DNA of 15,000 bases from NCBI GenBank assembly GCA_014634225.1, contig BLFN01000956.1, forward strand, positions 326,376 through 341,375, given 5' to 3'. How positions within the stretch are numbered: position 1 is the stretch's first letter; each line of letters opens with the position of its first letter. Below the pieces are notes generated by a model. The model searched no databases. It worked only from the letters and a program-made list of their open reading frames with translations, and was not told where the DNA came from. Source of the stretch: Acropora yongei (taxonomy: Eukaryota; Cnidaria; Anthozoa; Scleractinia; Acroporidae). A program made the position numbers and the translations under genes. This document shows positions 1 through 9,298 of the stretch, piece by piece.

Positions 1-293
1 TCAGATGACTCATCTGATGTTACTGCCATGGACGAATTGGACGACACGGCTCTGATGGTAGCGATGATGATGGCTGTATCGCCGCCAAAATCGCCATTGG
101 GTCTTCTGATGAGCCTCCCCCTCTTTCGGGGGACGCCTCAGTCGATCCAGGGTCTGGTCTTATCTCTGTAGTTGATTATCCACTGGACGCTGCTGCGTCG
201 GGGGGTGATACACAAGTGATGGATCCTTCAGGTTCTGCCCTGGGGGATTCCCCTTTAGCTGGGACCCCCTCTGTAGACCTCCCTTCCTCCTAA
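1..293 (+). pseudogene. ORF1 C-terminal tail of element A
   Basis: An acidic, Ser/Gly/Asp-rich frame enters from the left edge, shifts frame near position 55, and then runs to a TAA at 291-293. Runs such as SDDSSD before the shift and GSDDDG after it show that one protein is being followed. The end (PSVDLPSS) sits 7 nt before the ORF2 ATG. This is the place and composition expected for the tail of a LINE ORF1 RNA-binding protein after its zinc knuckles; compare the low-complexity tail of ORF1 in element D. No catalytic or zinc motif remains in the part that is visible. Confidence 0.6.
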
Positions 294-300
294 CTCAATC

Positions 301-1278
301 ATGGTTCGTTTCCTTACCTTGAACGTTAACAGTCTCCGTGACGAAAATAAGCGAATGTCGTTTCTACAATGGTTGTCGCAACTTTCGAATGATTTTGTAA
401 GTTTACAGGAGACTCATGTATCTTTGGAGTCTGAGTGCTCCTCCGGGCTCTCTTCCTTTGGTTTTCTTTCCCTGGCTTCTCCAGGCTCTGCCCACTCGTG
501 TGGTGCAGTGCTCCTATACTGCCCTCGCTTCACTTTGTGTAGTTCTTTTTCTGATGCTGACAGTTGCTTTATCCGTGCCGAATTTCCTTATAATAATATC
601 TCTTTTCATGTTGTCTGTCTCTATGCCCCTAACCGTAATCCCGGTAGGGACACCTTTCTTCAGTTTGTTTCCGAATGTGTCGATCTTGGTTCCCCCTCCG
701 TCATCTGCGGGGACCAAAGACCGCCATGGCCTTGCCCCTGCTTCCACGCCTCCGGATTCCTCTGGGGTACTCGTTTCTCTCCACAGGATTGCTGTGTGGT
801 AGACGTTTTGCATCACCTCCACCCACACTCCTCTGCTTTTACCTGGCTTAGACCAGATGGGTCTTTCTTATCTCGCATTGACCTCGTTGGCTGCCCTCTT
901 CCTTGGTTACACCATGTTGAATCATGTGACATTATCCCCTGCCCCTATTCGGACCATGCGGCAGTTCTTTTGGTGTGTCCTATCCCAGTGCCTTTGCCAC
1001 GGGGACTGGGGCGCTGGAAATTCAATGTATCTCTTCTTAAGGAGGCTGCCTTTATTCAGGAGGTGGAGGCCTTCTGGGAGTCGTGGGCTCTTAGGAAACC
1101 TTCTTCCTTTCTCCACTCTTGGTGGGATCAAAGCAAAAGGCGTCTTATGGGCATTGCTATCCCCTTTAGCGCTTTTCGTCAGGCTCATCGCAGGGATGGT
1201 CGCCCTATATTGACTTGCCTAGCTTGCCATCTTAAAACTCAAATTGATAATGGTCGTGTGTCACTACTAGACCCGTAA
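301..1278 (+). pseudogene. ORF2 N-terminus of element A: EEP endonuclease
   Basis: This is the apurinic-type (exonuclease-endonuclease-phosphatase) nuclease that nicks target DNA for LINE insertion. The start at 301 fits because the frame opens with the conserved LNVNSLRD block (Asn8) and follows the ORF1 stop. Also visible are SLQETH (Glu37), a CLYAPNRNP block near residue 106, SRIDLVGCP near 191 and the catalytic SDH at 217-219. The GDFN box is broken: GD at residues 137-138 is followed by QRPPW, because small indels put the next 30 or so codons out of register before the true frame returns. After residue 235 comes the linker toward the RT (RWKFNVSLL). The frame ends in TAA at 1276-1278, before any RT motif. 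Nuclease identity is clear; activity is not expected. Confidence 0.85.
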
Positions 1279-2018
1279 GAAGGCGTCCTGCAGCAGTTTT
1301 CTCTCCTGGACAAAGCGGAGGCCGAGAGTGCTCACCTTCGTGCTAGGGTACGTTTGGGCCGAAGAGGGGGAGATGTCTTCACGCTTCTTCCTGACGCAAG
1401 AACGTTGGAGGGGGTCGGCTGGCTGGATTTCGGCTATCTGTCGCCACGATGGTTCTCTGGTCACCGACCTTTCCTCTATCATATGGCCCATAAGGGCCTC
1501 GCTCAATCTTTCATCTCGTGGGTCCGTCTCTTGTATACTGAGATATGTAGTGCTATCATGATTAACGGATACACCTCTGATTCTTTCTGGCCCTCCCAGG
1601 GGGTTAGGCAGGGTTGTCCTCTGTCCGCCTTACTGTATGTGATCTCAATTGAAGTCCTGGCTGCCAACCTTCGAGCCCACCCAGACATTGTAGGCCTTCG
1701 TCCTCCCAGTCTGAGCTGCAGCCTTCCTGTCATGTCACGACGGTGGTGGCTTGCTCCTTTGCCGCTATCCATGCTGTTTTTGTTGTATACGGTGTGTTCG
1801 AGAAAGGATCTGGCTCCCGGCTCAACCTTGGCAAATGCGAGGGCCTTTGGCTTGGCACCTGGCGTTTTCAAACATGTGCTCTACCGGTTGACATCTCCTG
1901 GTCTTTCTCCAAGATCAAGATCTTGGGGGTTTACATTGGGCAAGGGGATCTTTCAGAGTCAAATTGGCGTCCTCGTTTAGATGCCGTCGCTCGCTGTTTT
2001 AAGTCCTGGCGTTCCTGA
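1279..2018 (+). pseudogene. ORF2 of element A: broken reverse transcriptase core
   Basis: RT fragments lie in several frames. The linker block with EEGEMSSRFFL is near 1363-1395 (the same block in D reads EEGEASTRFFL). It then jumps within about 60 bp to SFISWVRLLYTEI near 1505, whereas in D the same two points lie about 640 bp apart. The missing part holds the fingers and motif A with its catalytic Asp. Motif B survives as RQGCPLSALLY from 1606. The YADD box should lie near 1730-1742, but the DNA there has lost bases and no YADD can be read in any frame. The thumb start (LNLGKCEGLWLG, then KILGVYIG) is readable in the frame ending at 2018. The protein cannot have polymerised DNA. Confidence 0.8.
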
Positions 2019-2723
2019 TCTCTCTCTTTTTCTGGGAAGGCCCTGGTTGCAAATGCCCTGGCGCTTTACCATGTTTGGTATGTGGCTTCTCTTGTCCACA
2101 TGCCGGCCTGGGTCAGTGCTGAGCTTAACAAGCTCCTTTTTGGTTACTTTTGGTCGGGCAAGTGCGATCTCGTAGCTCGCAAGGTCTTGGCTCAGCCTAA
2201 AGGGTCGGGTGGCTTTTCCGTCGTCTTTGTTGAATTCGAGGTAGTGGCCCCTCTGGTAGAGTGGGTCCGCCGCCTCCTTGTTAGTCCCAATGGTTGGGTA
2301 TATCTTCTCACTTATTGGCTGTTGGACAGGCATGGAGTTCCTCCATACACCTTTCTCTCGGATCCCTCCTCCTTCTCTGCCGCTCCCTTCCCTCCTTTTT
2401 ATTCTGACTTATTTCGGGCCTGGCGTGCTGTCGATGGCGGGACCTCCTCTTCTGGCCTCACCCTTGGCTCTTCAAGTGACAATGCCTACCCTGTTGATTT
2501 CAAGTATTTGGTTTGGACCCAGCGAAATGACTTCCGATTCCGCTCAGTGCCCCCCAGTGCTGTGCGCATCGTAGCTGCCATAAAGGCCCGTTTGCATTTT
2601 TACCTTCCTCTGTTTTTCAAGCGTTTTATATCCAGTCAGGGCCATCGTCTTTTTATATGTCAGTGGGCCGGTAACGGAGTCTTCGGCTCCATCTCTGGTT
2701 CCAAGTTTGTGTGCTCTTTTTAA
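2019..2723 (+). pseudogene. ORF2 C-terminal part of element A
   Basis: After a frame change near 2018 the DNA encodes the thumb and C-terminal region of a Tx1-like ORF2. A block reading GKALVANALALYHVWY is near 2036-2083, and LNKLLFGYFWSG follows near 2125-2160. This matches the order seen in element C (DKVLDLNILGMSK, then IIWPFLWGS). The frame ends with TAA at 2721-2723. The region is shorter than in element C, and the C-terminal Cys/His finger seen in C is not recognisable, so another internal loss is likely between about 2500 and 2520, before VWTQRNDFRFR. Family membership is clear from order and context; residue-level function is not. Confidence 0.65.
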
Positions 2724-2909
2724 ATCTATCCTTTTTGTTTCTTCTTGATTCTTGATTCTTTCCTCCCGCTTTTAGCTTGCTTTTCTGTAGGAGATGTGGG
2801 GTTGGACTCCCTGAGGAAGTTGGTGTGACGGCCCCTTTGAGGAGGGTGCACCCTCTCCTTGGTGGTCCTTCTTTTTTGTTCTCGTTACCTCTTCTGTTGT
2901 CATGGCTTC
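2724..2909 (+). other. 3' UTR of element A with perfect palindrome
   Basis: This non-coding stretch runs from the ORF2 stop to the point where antisense element B sequence begins (about 2910). It is rich in T and C and holds a perfect 14-base palindrome at 2842-2855 (GAGGGTGCACCCTC), which could form a hairpin in the RNA. No poly(A) tail or AATAAA is seen at the right end, so the 3' terminus is either of a non-poly(A) type or has been trimmed. The boundary is set by where B coding similarity starts and is good to perhaps 10 bases. Confidence 0.5.
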
Positions 2910-2910
2910 C

Positions 2911-4570
2911 GAGCATAGATGATATCTTCAATTTCCTGGATTGCCCACGGGGGAAAATGGACATTGGCAGCAAGATACCATAGAGTAGATGTGAGGAGGC
3001 CATTGATAACGAGTGCCTTACCTTTGAGACTCAGATCGCGATGTTTCCAAGTGGCGGTAATGTTTCGCAGTATGTGTATTTTGTGTTTGATGTTTCTGTC
3101 AGTACGGTCAGTGTTTCCAACGCAAATTCCTAGCAATTTTTTCAGGTAAGTATGTGTTGGTCCAGTCGAAGCTAGTAGGCGTGTCTGTTCGGTGTCGGAA
3201 GGAGTCGCACCAGAGGCCTTTACATTTTTGCACATTGATTTTAGCACCAGCAGCCTCTTCGTAAGCTTGGAAGATTTGGACACCTTGGGTAATCGAGTCA
3301 TCATCGGCCAGCAGAATGGTAGTATCGTCAGCATATTGGGAGATAATGGGTTGCGAAGCTGGATGCTGTAGTCCTTTGATGCTTGGATGAGCACAGATGT
3401 GTGTCGCAAGCAGTTCTGCTGTCAGGAGGGAAAGGGGCATCGATAAAGCGCAACCTTGTCTTAGGCCACGTTGCAGGGGTATAAAGACGGTAAGCCAGCC
3501 CTTTACTTTCACCGAACTGGCCACATCTGTGTATAATAGGCGAATCCATCGTTGGAAATCAGGTGCAAAACCAAACTTGTCCAAGGTGTGAAAAAGAAAT
3601 TCATGAGACACTCTGTCAAAAGCTTTAAGTTGGTTGATTGATATGAGAGCGAGTGGTGTGTTTGTTTCGTTTGTGTACAAAATTGCGTCTTGTGTTAGTC
3701 GTAGGTTGTCGTTGATGGTGCGTCCTGGAATGCATGCGGTTTGATTTGTGTGTATAAGAAAAGGTAATGCACGATTGCTTTAGTAAGGACATTGAAGTCT
3801 GTGTTAAGTAACGTAATTGGTCTCCAGTGCTGTAATTGAGAGCGGTCGCCTTTCTTAAAAAGTATGGAGATGACGCCTCGTCATTGCGTGAGTGGTAAAA
3901 GTCCATGATCAAAGGCATATTTGTAAACGTGTGTAAGTTCATGTCCGAGTATAGGTATAGGCGAGAAATGTTTGTAGAAATTAGTAGAAAGTCCGTCTAG
4001 CCCTGGTGATTTGTTATTGTCCATCGCCTGTAACGCAATTTGTAATTCAGGTTCCATGATATGACCATCACAAAAGTTGCGGTCATTTTGCGTAAGGGTT
4101 GGAGTTCCGATATTAAAAAAAACAGCTTGTTTGGCAGGATTGATCGGTTGAGCAGAGTAGAGATCTTTGTAAAAAGCGTAAGTTTCTGTAATAATGTTGC
4201 GTGTTTCTGTAATGGTTTTCTAACTTGCTTTTCGTTAATAGTTAATTGTCTGTTTAGATTGTTGGTGGTTTTCTAGTGAGTAAAAATAACGGGTACTCTC
4301 TTCACCTTCTTCCGTATATTGGATTTTCGTTCTAGTGGTGATAGCATCCATTTCATCAAGACGATGACATTGTAGTTCGGTTTTTGCTTGAAGGTAAGCC
4401 TCAGAGACAGTAGGATCACCATCGGCAAGTTTTTGTTGAAGTCGCTTAATTTTATTTTCAAGCTGGTGACAAACGTTACGCTGGCCTTTTCGAATTTGAG
4501 AACTGCGTTTTATAGCGATATTTTTGAAGTGATTTGTCCAAAAATTGTTCTGCAAGGAATACATCGTCAT
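2911..4570 (-). pseudogene. Reverse transcriptase part of ORF2, element B
   Basis: Read 5' to 3' on the minus strand: a linker ending in EEGEESTRYFYSLE (near 4300), an RT block NNKSPGLDGLSTNFY near 4015, GVISILFKKGDR near 3850 and HWRPITLLNTD near 3815. Motif A follows near 3640, motif B RQGCALS near 3460, and motif C SQYADDTT with YADD at 3324-3335. The thumb reads GKALVINGLL near 2990. Breaks seen: an in-frame TGA near 3879, a frameshift near 3750 and another near 3150. Motif A reads SINQLKAFDRV: the first Asp, which is the metal-binding one in this family, is Asn (codon at 3633-3635). Unlike A, no large RT segment is missing up to the 3' cut. Confidence 0.85.
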
Positions 4571-5337
4571 CGAGTAAGCTGTTGTTTAGTTGCCAGTATC
4601 CCTCACCTCAGGGTTGCGTAGATAGGTCAATGTCGAGTATGATAAGGTCATGGTCAGAAAAAGAGAAGGGTATGATATCAGTGTTGATTATAAGAGGAGT
4701 AAGAGGTGAAGAATTTACCGATTTGAGTATGAATGAACGTGTTATTATGCGGGTGTTTGCCAGACCATGTGAATTTGCGTATGTCACGGTTTCGGTCACG
4801 CCAGATGTCTGTGAGGTTGTGTTGTTGCGTAATCGTATATAAAATTTTTGTTGCCATCTGTCGCGGAGATGAATTTCCCCCAGATTTGTCTAACTTTTCA
4901 TCAAAGATGCACCTGAAACCTCCTCCCAATATATTTTGGTCGGTAGAGTATAAAAAGCAGAAATGTTATGAAAAAAAATTCGACTTTCTGTGTCCGTGCG
5001 TGGAGCATAAATATTCACTAAAATAAATTTGCGGTCAGCATGTTCAATTAGTGTTCGAATAGTTCTCCCATGGGAATCACACGTGTGATCGCAAATTCGA
5101 AAATCAAAATTCGTAGAAAAAAGAATTGTGGTGCCGCCGGCATTATGTTCAAAATTATTAAATAAAATAGTTCCTTCCCAATCCCTTAAAATAGTATCCT
5201 TTAAATCATCTGTCCAGTGTGTTTCTTGTAAAAAAATTACATCATATTTTTGTTTGGTAATAAAATTAAAGACTGTCTGTCTGCGGTCGATATTTCACAG
5301 ACCTTGCGTGTTTATGCTGACTAGGTTGAATATAAAC
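4571..5337 (-). pseudogene. EEP endonuclease part of ORF2, element B
   Basis: The minus-strand frame begins MFIFNLVSINTQGL at 5337; the next codon is TGA where an Arg codon would be expected (CGA to TGA is a CpG-type change). It continues through VIFLQETHW near 5225, GGTTILFS near 5130 and VNIYAPRTDTES near 5005. After a frameshift near 4930 comes the active-site block, which reads LGGGFRCIFDEK where LGGDFN is expected, so both the Asp and the Asn of GDFN are replaced. Another shift brings the SDH box (FSFSDHDLIILDI) near 4640. The protein is a dead copy of the LINE nicking nuclease. The ATG at 5337 is chosen because the conserved SIN block follows directly. Confidence 0.85.
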
Positions 5338-5339
5338 AT

Positions 5340-5562
5340 GCAAAAAGTTGAGGTGAAGATCATCAACATCAAGGCCATGTTCGATAAATTCATGGACGTG
5401 TGTGGCTCTTGCAAGTTCAACCAAGTGCTCGTGGGCTCCAATTTCTTCGAAAACAGTAATATAGTTGTCGTCTATTTGCATTTCGATTGTGTTTTTAATG
5501 TCGCACAGTCGTGTTCCAGGCGGAACTTTCAGTTGAAAACAACGGGCCTTTCTGTCCGCCAT
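5340..5562 (-). pseudogene. ORF1 N-terminal remnant of element B
   Basis: A minus-strand frame starts at ATG 5562 (MADRKARCFQLKVPPGTR) and stays open for about 70 codons of soluble, acidic protein before running out of frame into the endonuclease of ORF2. From memory, this opening resembles the N-terminal part of ORF1 (Gag-like RNA-binding) proteins of invertebrate Tx1/L1-like LINEs. The RRM-like body and CCHC knuckles expected after it are absent, so a deletion of probably 1 kb or more joins the start of ORF1 to the start of ORF2. The frame overlaps the first codons of ORF2, and everything past the junction near 5345 is out-of-frame ORF2 DNA. Confidence 0.55.
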
Positions 5563-6031
5563 ATTGCCATGGCCTTGTGGTCGATCTTCTTTTGTAAAAT
5601 TATATAAAACAATAGTCGTTTCTTTTGATATAATGTGATAAACAGTTGCACCGTAACTTAAGATTCGCTATTAGAGTGGTCCAACAGCCAGATGGCACTG
5701 TATAAACCAGAAAATCCATGGATTTCACCAGAGCTCTATGTCACAGGACGAGAACCGGTGTTTTCCCTGTCGTATGGTCGTAGACAAGGAAATCATCGCG
5801 AAAATTTGCTCTCTTATGAGGGGAATTGAAAGAGAGGGTTACTTGTCTAGTTGGTTGCCGTCGAGCAACACAGAGAGCAGTGACCACTGCCATCAGAAAG
5901 GAAGGCTTGCTGTAATGCTGTTGCATGTGCAGGCTGGCATTCTGGGCAAGGCAGTCGGGCCTGCAATGGCACCACCATATCTTCTGTGCAGGAACCGTGC
6001 AGCACTCTGGCCAACATGGGCCATTTTGGCC
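5563..6031. other. Spacer: element B leader and U2 upstream region
   Basis: No gene is supported here. The left part (5563 to about 5640) is AT-rich and is probably the 5' leader of minus-strand element B. The right part lies directly upstream of the U2 5' end and should hold the U2 promoter. A plus-strand frame of 45 codons (5692-5829, starting MALYKPENPWISPELYV) has a protein-like composition but matches nothing I know. Reading frames at 5880-6030 that look like decayed zinc knuckles were rejected, because this is snRNA flanking DNA. Confidence 0.5.
5969..5989 (+). promoter_or_regulatory. Possible proximal sequence element of the U2 gene
   Basis: The stretch beginning GCACCAC and ending GTGC lies 63 to 43 bases before the U2 5' end at 6032, where animal snRNA genes carry their proximal sequence element. 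A related stretch (GCACCAC, then GTGC, with about 20-base overall spacing) lies 52 to 33 bases before the U1/SL-like start at 9714. Position and recurrence are the only evidence; the element differs strongly between phyla and I cannot match it to a consensus. Confidence 0.3.
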
Positions 6032-6077
6032 ATCGCTTCTCGGCTTTTTGGCCAAGTCTTTTTTCTTCTTTTATCAG
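6032..6077 (+). ncRNA. U2 snRNA gene, 5' fragment (interrupted)
   Basis: The first 25 bases (ATCGCTTCTCGGCTTTTTGG, then CCAAG) match the 5' end of animal U2 snRNA with two differences from the human sequence as I recall it (C to T at base 14, T to C at base 22). The next 21 bases are pyrimidine-rich and end in TTTTATCAG, the U2 sequence around bases 45-52. The bases between, which should contain the GUAGUA that pairs with intron branch sites, are not present. The RNA is cut here by element C and resumes at 9427. Even without the insertion this 5' half looks damaged. Confidence 0.9.
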
Positions 6078-6093
6078 AAGAGAATTAGAAGCG

Positions 6094-6249
6094 ATGGAAG
6101 GTACTGATGACGACCAATGGATTGATGTCCCAGAACGTGCTACTGAAGATTTGGAGATTCGTGCTGACGGAGATTGTACCAATGACGCTTCTCCAAGGTG
6201 GGCAGATATCGTGGAGAATTCTAGTTCGTCCCACATGACTCAAGTTGTA
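6094..6249 (+). pseudogene. ORF1 start of element C
   Basis: An ATG 16 bases after the 5' junction opens a frame starting MEGTDDDQWIDVPERATE, with about 50 acidic residues. Near 6250 the DNA becomes endonuclease coding (GLVNVYAPTYPTERK) in another frame, and the original frame ends at TAA 6259-6261. The simplest reading is the N-terminus of ORF1 fused by an internal deletion to the middle of ORF2. It could instead be a fragment from further inside ORF1. No zinc knuckle or RRM-like part is left. Confidence 0.45.
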
Positions 6250-6749
6250 AGGCTTAGTTAATGTATACGCACCTACATATCCGACGGAGAGAAAGATTTT
6301 CTGTCAGTCAATTATGCCTTTCATTTTTCCGAATTCCCGCTTAATAATCCCTGGCGATTTTAATTCTTTTGATAGTGTTTTGGACAAAATGGGTGGAACG
6401 GCTTCGATTGATTCACACTTCACTGAGCTTAAATCAGTTAATTTTCTTTGTGATGTGTGGCGTTTGAAACATCCGAGAGAAAAACAATTTACCTGGCATA
6501 GTTCTGATCTTTTGATTTCAAGCCATCTTGATACTTTTTTTGATTTCTCATCATCTATACGAGCGGGTGGTCTCTTGTGAGATTCGCCCGAGTGTATACT
6601 CAGATCATGAGTTTGTTTTTCTTGAATTAAATTTTCACTCGGCTGCCCAAAGGGGCCCGGGTTTTTGGAAATTTAACAACTCACTTTTGCAAGAGGAGAA
6701 GTTTTGTTCTTCAATCTCCGATTTAATTGAACTATTTTTAAGTTTTTGA
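6250..6749 (+). pseudogene. Endonuclease, C-terminal half, element C
   Basis: The frame at 6250 reads GLVNVYAPTYPTERKIF and continues to an intact active-site box PGDFNSFDSVLDKMGG near 6350. WRLKHPREKQFTWHSS follows near 6460. A frameshift near 6530-6590 leads into the SDH box, YSDHEFVFLELNFHS, near 6600, followed by the standard GFWKFNNSLL linker near 6660. The first half of the domain (the Asn and QETH boxes) is missing because of the deletion that joins it to ORF1. Catalytic residues that remain (Asp and Asn of GDFN, Asp and His of SDH) are unchanged, unlike those in elements A and B. Confidence 0.85.
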
Positions 6750-7181
6750 TCTTCCTTTCCGTCGGACTCAATTTTATGGGATAGATTGAAACAAGAGATT
6801 AAGTCATTTACAATTATTTATTCTCGCGAGAGATGACGACACCTCTCACAGGAAAAATATTTGTAACAAATCTTTTGAGTTTTTTGAAATGCTGATTGGC
6901 GGCGGGCTGTAGGTCCGTTAAATTGAGATTTTCGAATTAGAAATTTATTTGAATCAGCTCCTTATGCAACAGTTAGAAGGCTCCAAAATTCGGAGCCGGA
7001 CTAAAGGGCTGGAGGAAGGTGAAACCCCCTGTAGGTATTTTCTTTGCTTAGAGAATGAACGCCATGCAAAGGTTTTTGTGTCTTCTCTGTTTAATATGGG
7101 GCTGAAGTCTCCTCCCTTTCAGAAATTATAGATGTCTATAATATTTATTACTCTACCTTATTTGCAAGTGAGAATATTGAT
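6750..7181 (+). pseudogene. ORF2 linker between endonuclease and RT, element C
   Basis: This stretch is worn by several stops and shifts. A readable part at 6949-7129 contains EEGETPCRYFLCLENERH, the block that precedes the RT in all four elements (EEGEASTRFFL in D, EEGEESTRYFY in B). Near 7130-7180 one can follow IIDVYNIYYSTLFASE toward the RT fingers. Between 6760 and 6940 I see nothing firm. Confidence 0.65.
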
Positions 7182-8100
7182 TTGGTTGCCCTTCGTGAGC
7201 TTTTCTCACATGTAACTTCACGATTGAGCGAGCTTGAGCAGACCTCGTGCAAGGGCCCTTTGACTCTCACTGAGGCTTCTGAGGCTCTCCATTTATCTAA
7301 CCATAACAAATCACCGGGGCCTGATGGCCTTACGATCGAATTCTATGCCTTTTTTGGGAAAGACTGGGGGGGATTTTAGTTGACATATTTAACCAGAGTT
7401 TAGTTTGTGGAAATTTACCCAGTTCAATGAAGGCGAGTGTTACACAGTTGGTTTATAAGAAAGATGATAAACGTGATTTGAAAAATTGGCGTGCGATTTC
7501 GCCATTGAATGCGGATTATAAAATTTCCTCAAAGTTCTTCGATCGATTGTTGACTCCCATCAGACCTGTTCGATTCCTGGAAGGTCTATCTTTTCTAATT
7601 TGGCTTTGTTAAGAGATACACTCACCTTTTTTGAACGCACTAATAAGTCTGGGATACTTTTATCTTTGGACAAAGAGAAGGCATTTGATCGAGTAGATTG
7701 TTCTTTTTTACTTAATTTATTAGAACTTTTTGGTTTCGGGCCTTGGTGCCGAAAATGTATTGCCACCCTATATACGGAGTACATACATGCAGATCTTAGT
7801 AAATCATTTCCTGTCAGAACCAGTTCCTCTTCAAAGGGGCATGCGACAGGGAGATGCCTTGTCGCCCCTACTTTATGCATTATGCGTAGAAGTTTTGGCC
7901 TGCAAGATTCGAGCATCTAATGATATCTAAGGCTTTCTACTCCCGGGAGCGGGTGGACTACAATTTAAGATATGCCAATATGCGGATGACACAACAGCCT
8001 TTGTTAAAAATGACAGGTCTTTGTTTTCGTTATTTGATGTGACTTCAATCTTTGAAGCCGGTTCTGGCGCTAAATTAAACCTCTCTAAAACCTCTAAAGA
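7182..8100 (+). pseudogene. Reverse transcriptase domain of ORF2, element C
   Basis: RT motifs are read across at least three frames: NHNKSPGPDGLTIEFY near 7300, VTQLVYKKDDKRDLKNWRAI near 7440-7500 and PGRSIFSNLALLRDTLTFF near 7578. Motif A is LLSLDKEKAFDRVD near 7660, motif B RQGDALSPLLYAL near 7846, and motif C CQYADDTTAF near 7970. EAGSGAKLNLSK marks the end of the palm near 8058. All three catalytic Asp residues are still encoded. Damage consists of frameshifts near 7375, 7555 and 7800 and stops near 7927. It lies in the normal place between the endonuclease linker and the thumb. Confidence 0.85.
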
Positions 8101-9298
8101 AAAAAATCTTGGGAGTTGTTTTTGGATCGAATAAATGTTCAATGCGAAAATTGGGAACCTAGAATCTCTAAGTTGAATAAATGTCTGCTAAGTTGGAAAA
8201 ATAGGTCGCTTTCTTTGATAGATAAAGTTTTGGATTTAAATATTCTAGGTATGTCGAAACTTTTTTTTCTCGCTAGCATTTTAGACCCGCCACGGTGGGT
8301 CTATGACCATGTTAATCAAATTATCTGGCCCTTTTTGTGGGGCTCTCGCATAGAGACAGTCGCCCGTAGGTCACTGATATGTTCTGTTGCAGACAGAGGT
8401 TTGGGACTTCCAGATTTTAGAACCCATAGTCAGGCCTTGCGTCTCTCTCTTTTAGTTAAAACTATCAATAACTGTAGGCAGGAAAGTTTTTTTCTTCTGA
8501 AATATTTTTGTGGGGCCCAGCTTGCTTCTTTTAGAAGCGGCTGGGCATCCTTACGTGACAACTCCACTCCTAGCGCGCTTTCTCCGTCAGTTTTTTATTC
8601 TCCTTTATTAGATGTTCTTCATAATTTAAAGATTCCCGCTACTTTTTCGGATTCTTCGAAGGAGTTTTTCTCTCTTTTGTTAAAGAAGCTTTTCTGCATC
8701 CCAATGCTACACCGGTCTTGGTCCCCTTTTGTCTCTAGGTCCTTTTCTTTGACAGCTCATTTGCAGCGAGTACGTGACGGATTTACTGAAAACTTCAAGA
8801 ATGATTCGGCGTGGCTCATAACTTTACGGGCGGTAAAAGTGCGCGATTCACTGTGAAATTGGGGCTATATTGCTTCTTCTCGGTGTGCATCCTGTTTGAG
8901 GGCAGAGACGATTGATCACTGTTTCTTGAACTGTCATAGAAGCAAACTCGTGGGCTTTTTTTCCTTCCTTTGTTATCATACCTTTTAGGTTCTCCTTTCA
9001 ATCCTAATTGTTCCTTTGTTTTCTCGTATCAATTTCGCTTTTCTCAACGCAAAAATTCGCGGCTTTTCCTTTTTTCTATCAAAACAATTCTTTATGGTAT
9101 CTGGAAATTTAGAAACAAAGCTTCGTTTCATAATGGCAAAGAAAATTCAAGGGCTATTATACGCTAGATCATTCAAAACAATAACAACAGGATAATTCTT
9201 GATAAGCATCGATTTAACCCCAACACTTTCCAAGACCTTTGGTCCCACCCTGCTGTAGTAACCTTTAGAGAATATGATAATCTAGTCTTTAACTTCTG
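8101..9298 (+). pseudogene. Thumb and C-terminal Cys/His finger of ORF2, element C
   Basis: A long open stretch (8116-8856) contains ISKLNKCLLSWKNRSLSL, LGMSKLFFLASI, IIWPFLWGSRIETVARR and GLGLPDFRTHSQALRLSL, the ordinary order behind a Tx1/L1-like RT. A TGA at 8854-8856 is the only block before the in-frame continuation NWGYIASSRC, which carries a finger of the form C-x2-C-x7-H-x4-C (8884-8934). After a shift near 8940, ILYGIWKFRNKASFHNGKE near 9090 and the final FREYDNLVFNF lead to a TGA at 9296-9298. Of the four copies, only this one keeps a full C-terminus. Confidence 0.8.

Larger units (their letters stand above)
1..2909 (+). mobile_element. Element A: decayed Tx1/L1-like LINE, 3' part of copy
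   Basis: The sequence shows the end of an acidic ORF1, an ORF2 that starts with an endonuclease and runs into reverse-transcriptase and thumb fragments, and a 3' UTR. The 5' end lies outside the window. Its closest relative here is element D: both have the same order of motifs and many shared stretches, such as NVSLL after the endonuclease and LAANLRA after RT motif B. The copy is dead because it has lost about 580 bp of the RT (relative to D), the YADD box and part of the endonuclease active site. Its right end coincides with the point where element B loses its own 3' part, so A probably inserted into B in antisense orientation. The clade assignment is by eye from motif style. Confidence 0.85.
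2910..5640 (-). mobile_element. Element B: decayed Tx1/L1-like LINE, minus strand
   Basis: Reading the minus strand from about 5640 down, the order is a short 5' leader, the first 70 or so codons of ORF1, the endonuclease, the RT and the start of the thumb. The copy stops inside a conserved thumb block (IQEIEDIIYA), exactly where plus-strand element A ends. The family differs from A and D: its DNA is richer in A and T and its motifs differ (SINTQGL instead of LNVNSL at the endonuclease start). ORF1 has lost its C-terminal part with any zinc knuckles. The 5' boundary is uncertain because no target-site duplication could be identified. Confidence 0.85.

Noticed and set aside
514..1188. Antisense open frames over the endonuclease of element A
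   Set aside because: They mirror the real EN frame on the other strand and hold no motif.
5880..6056. Decayed double zinc knuckle of an ORF1 (CSTLANMGHFGHRF spacing)
   Set aside because: The DNA from 6032 is the U2 snRNA 5' end and the part before it is U2 upstream sequence, so the knuckle-like spacing is chance.
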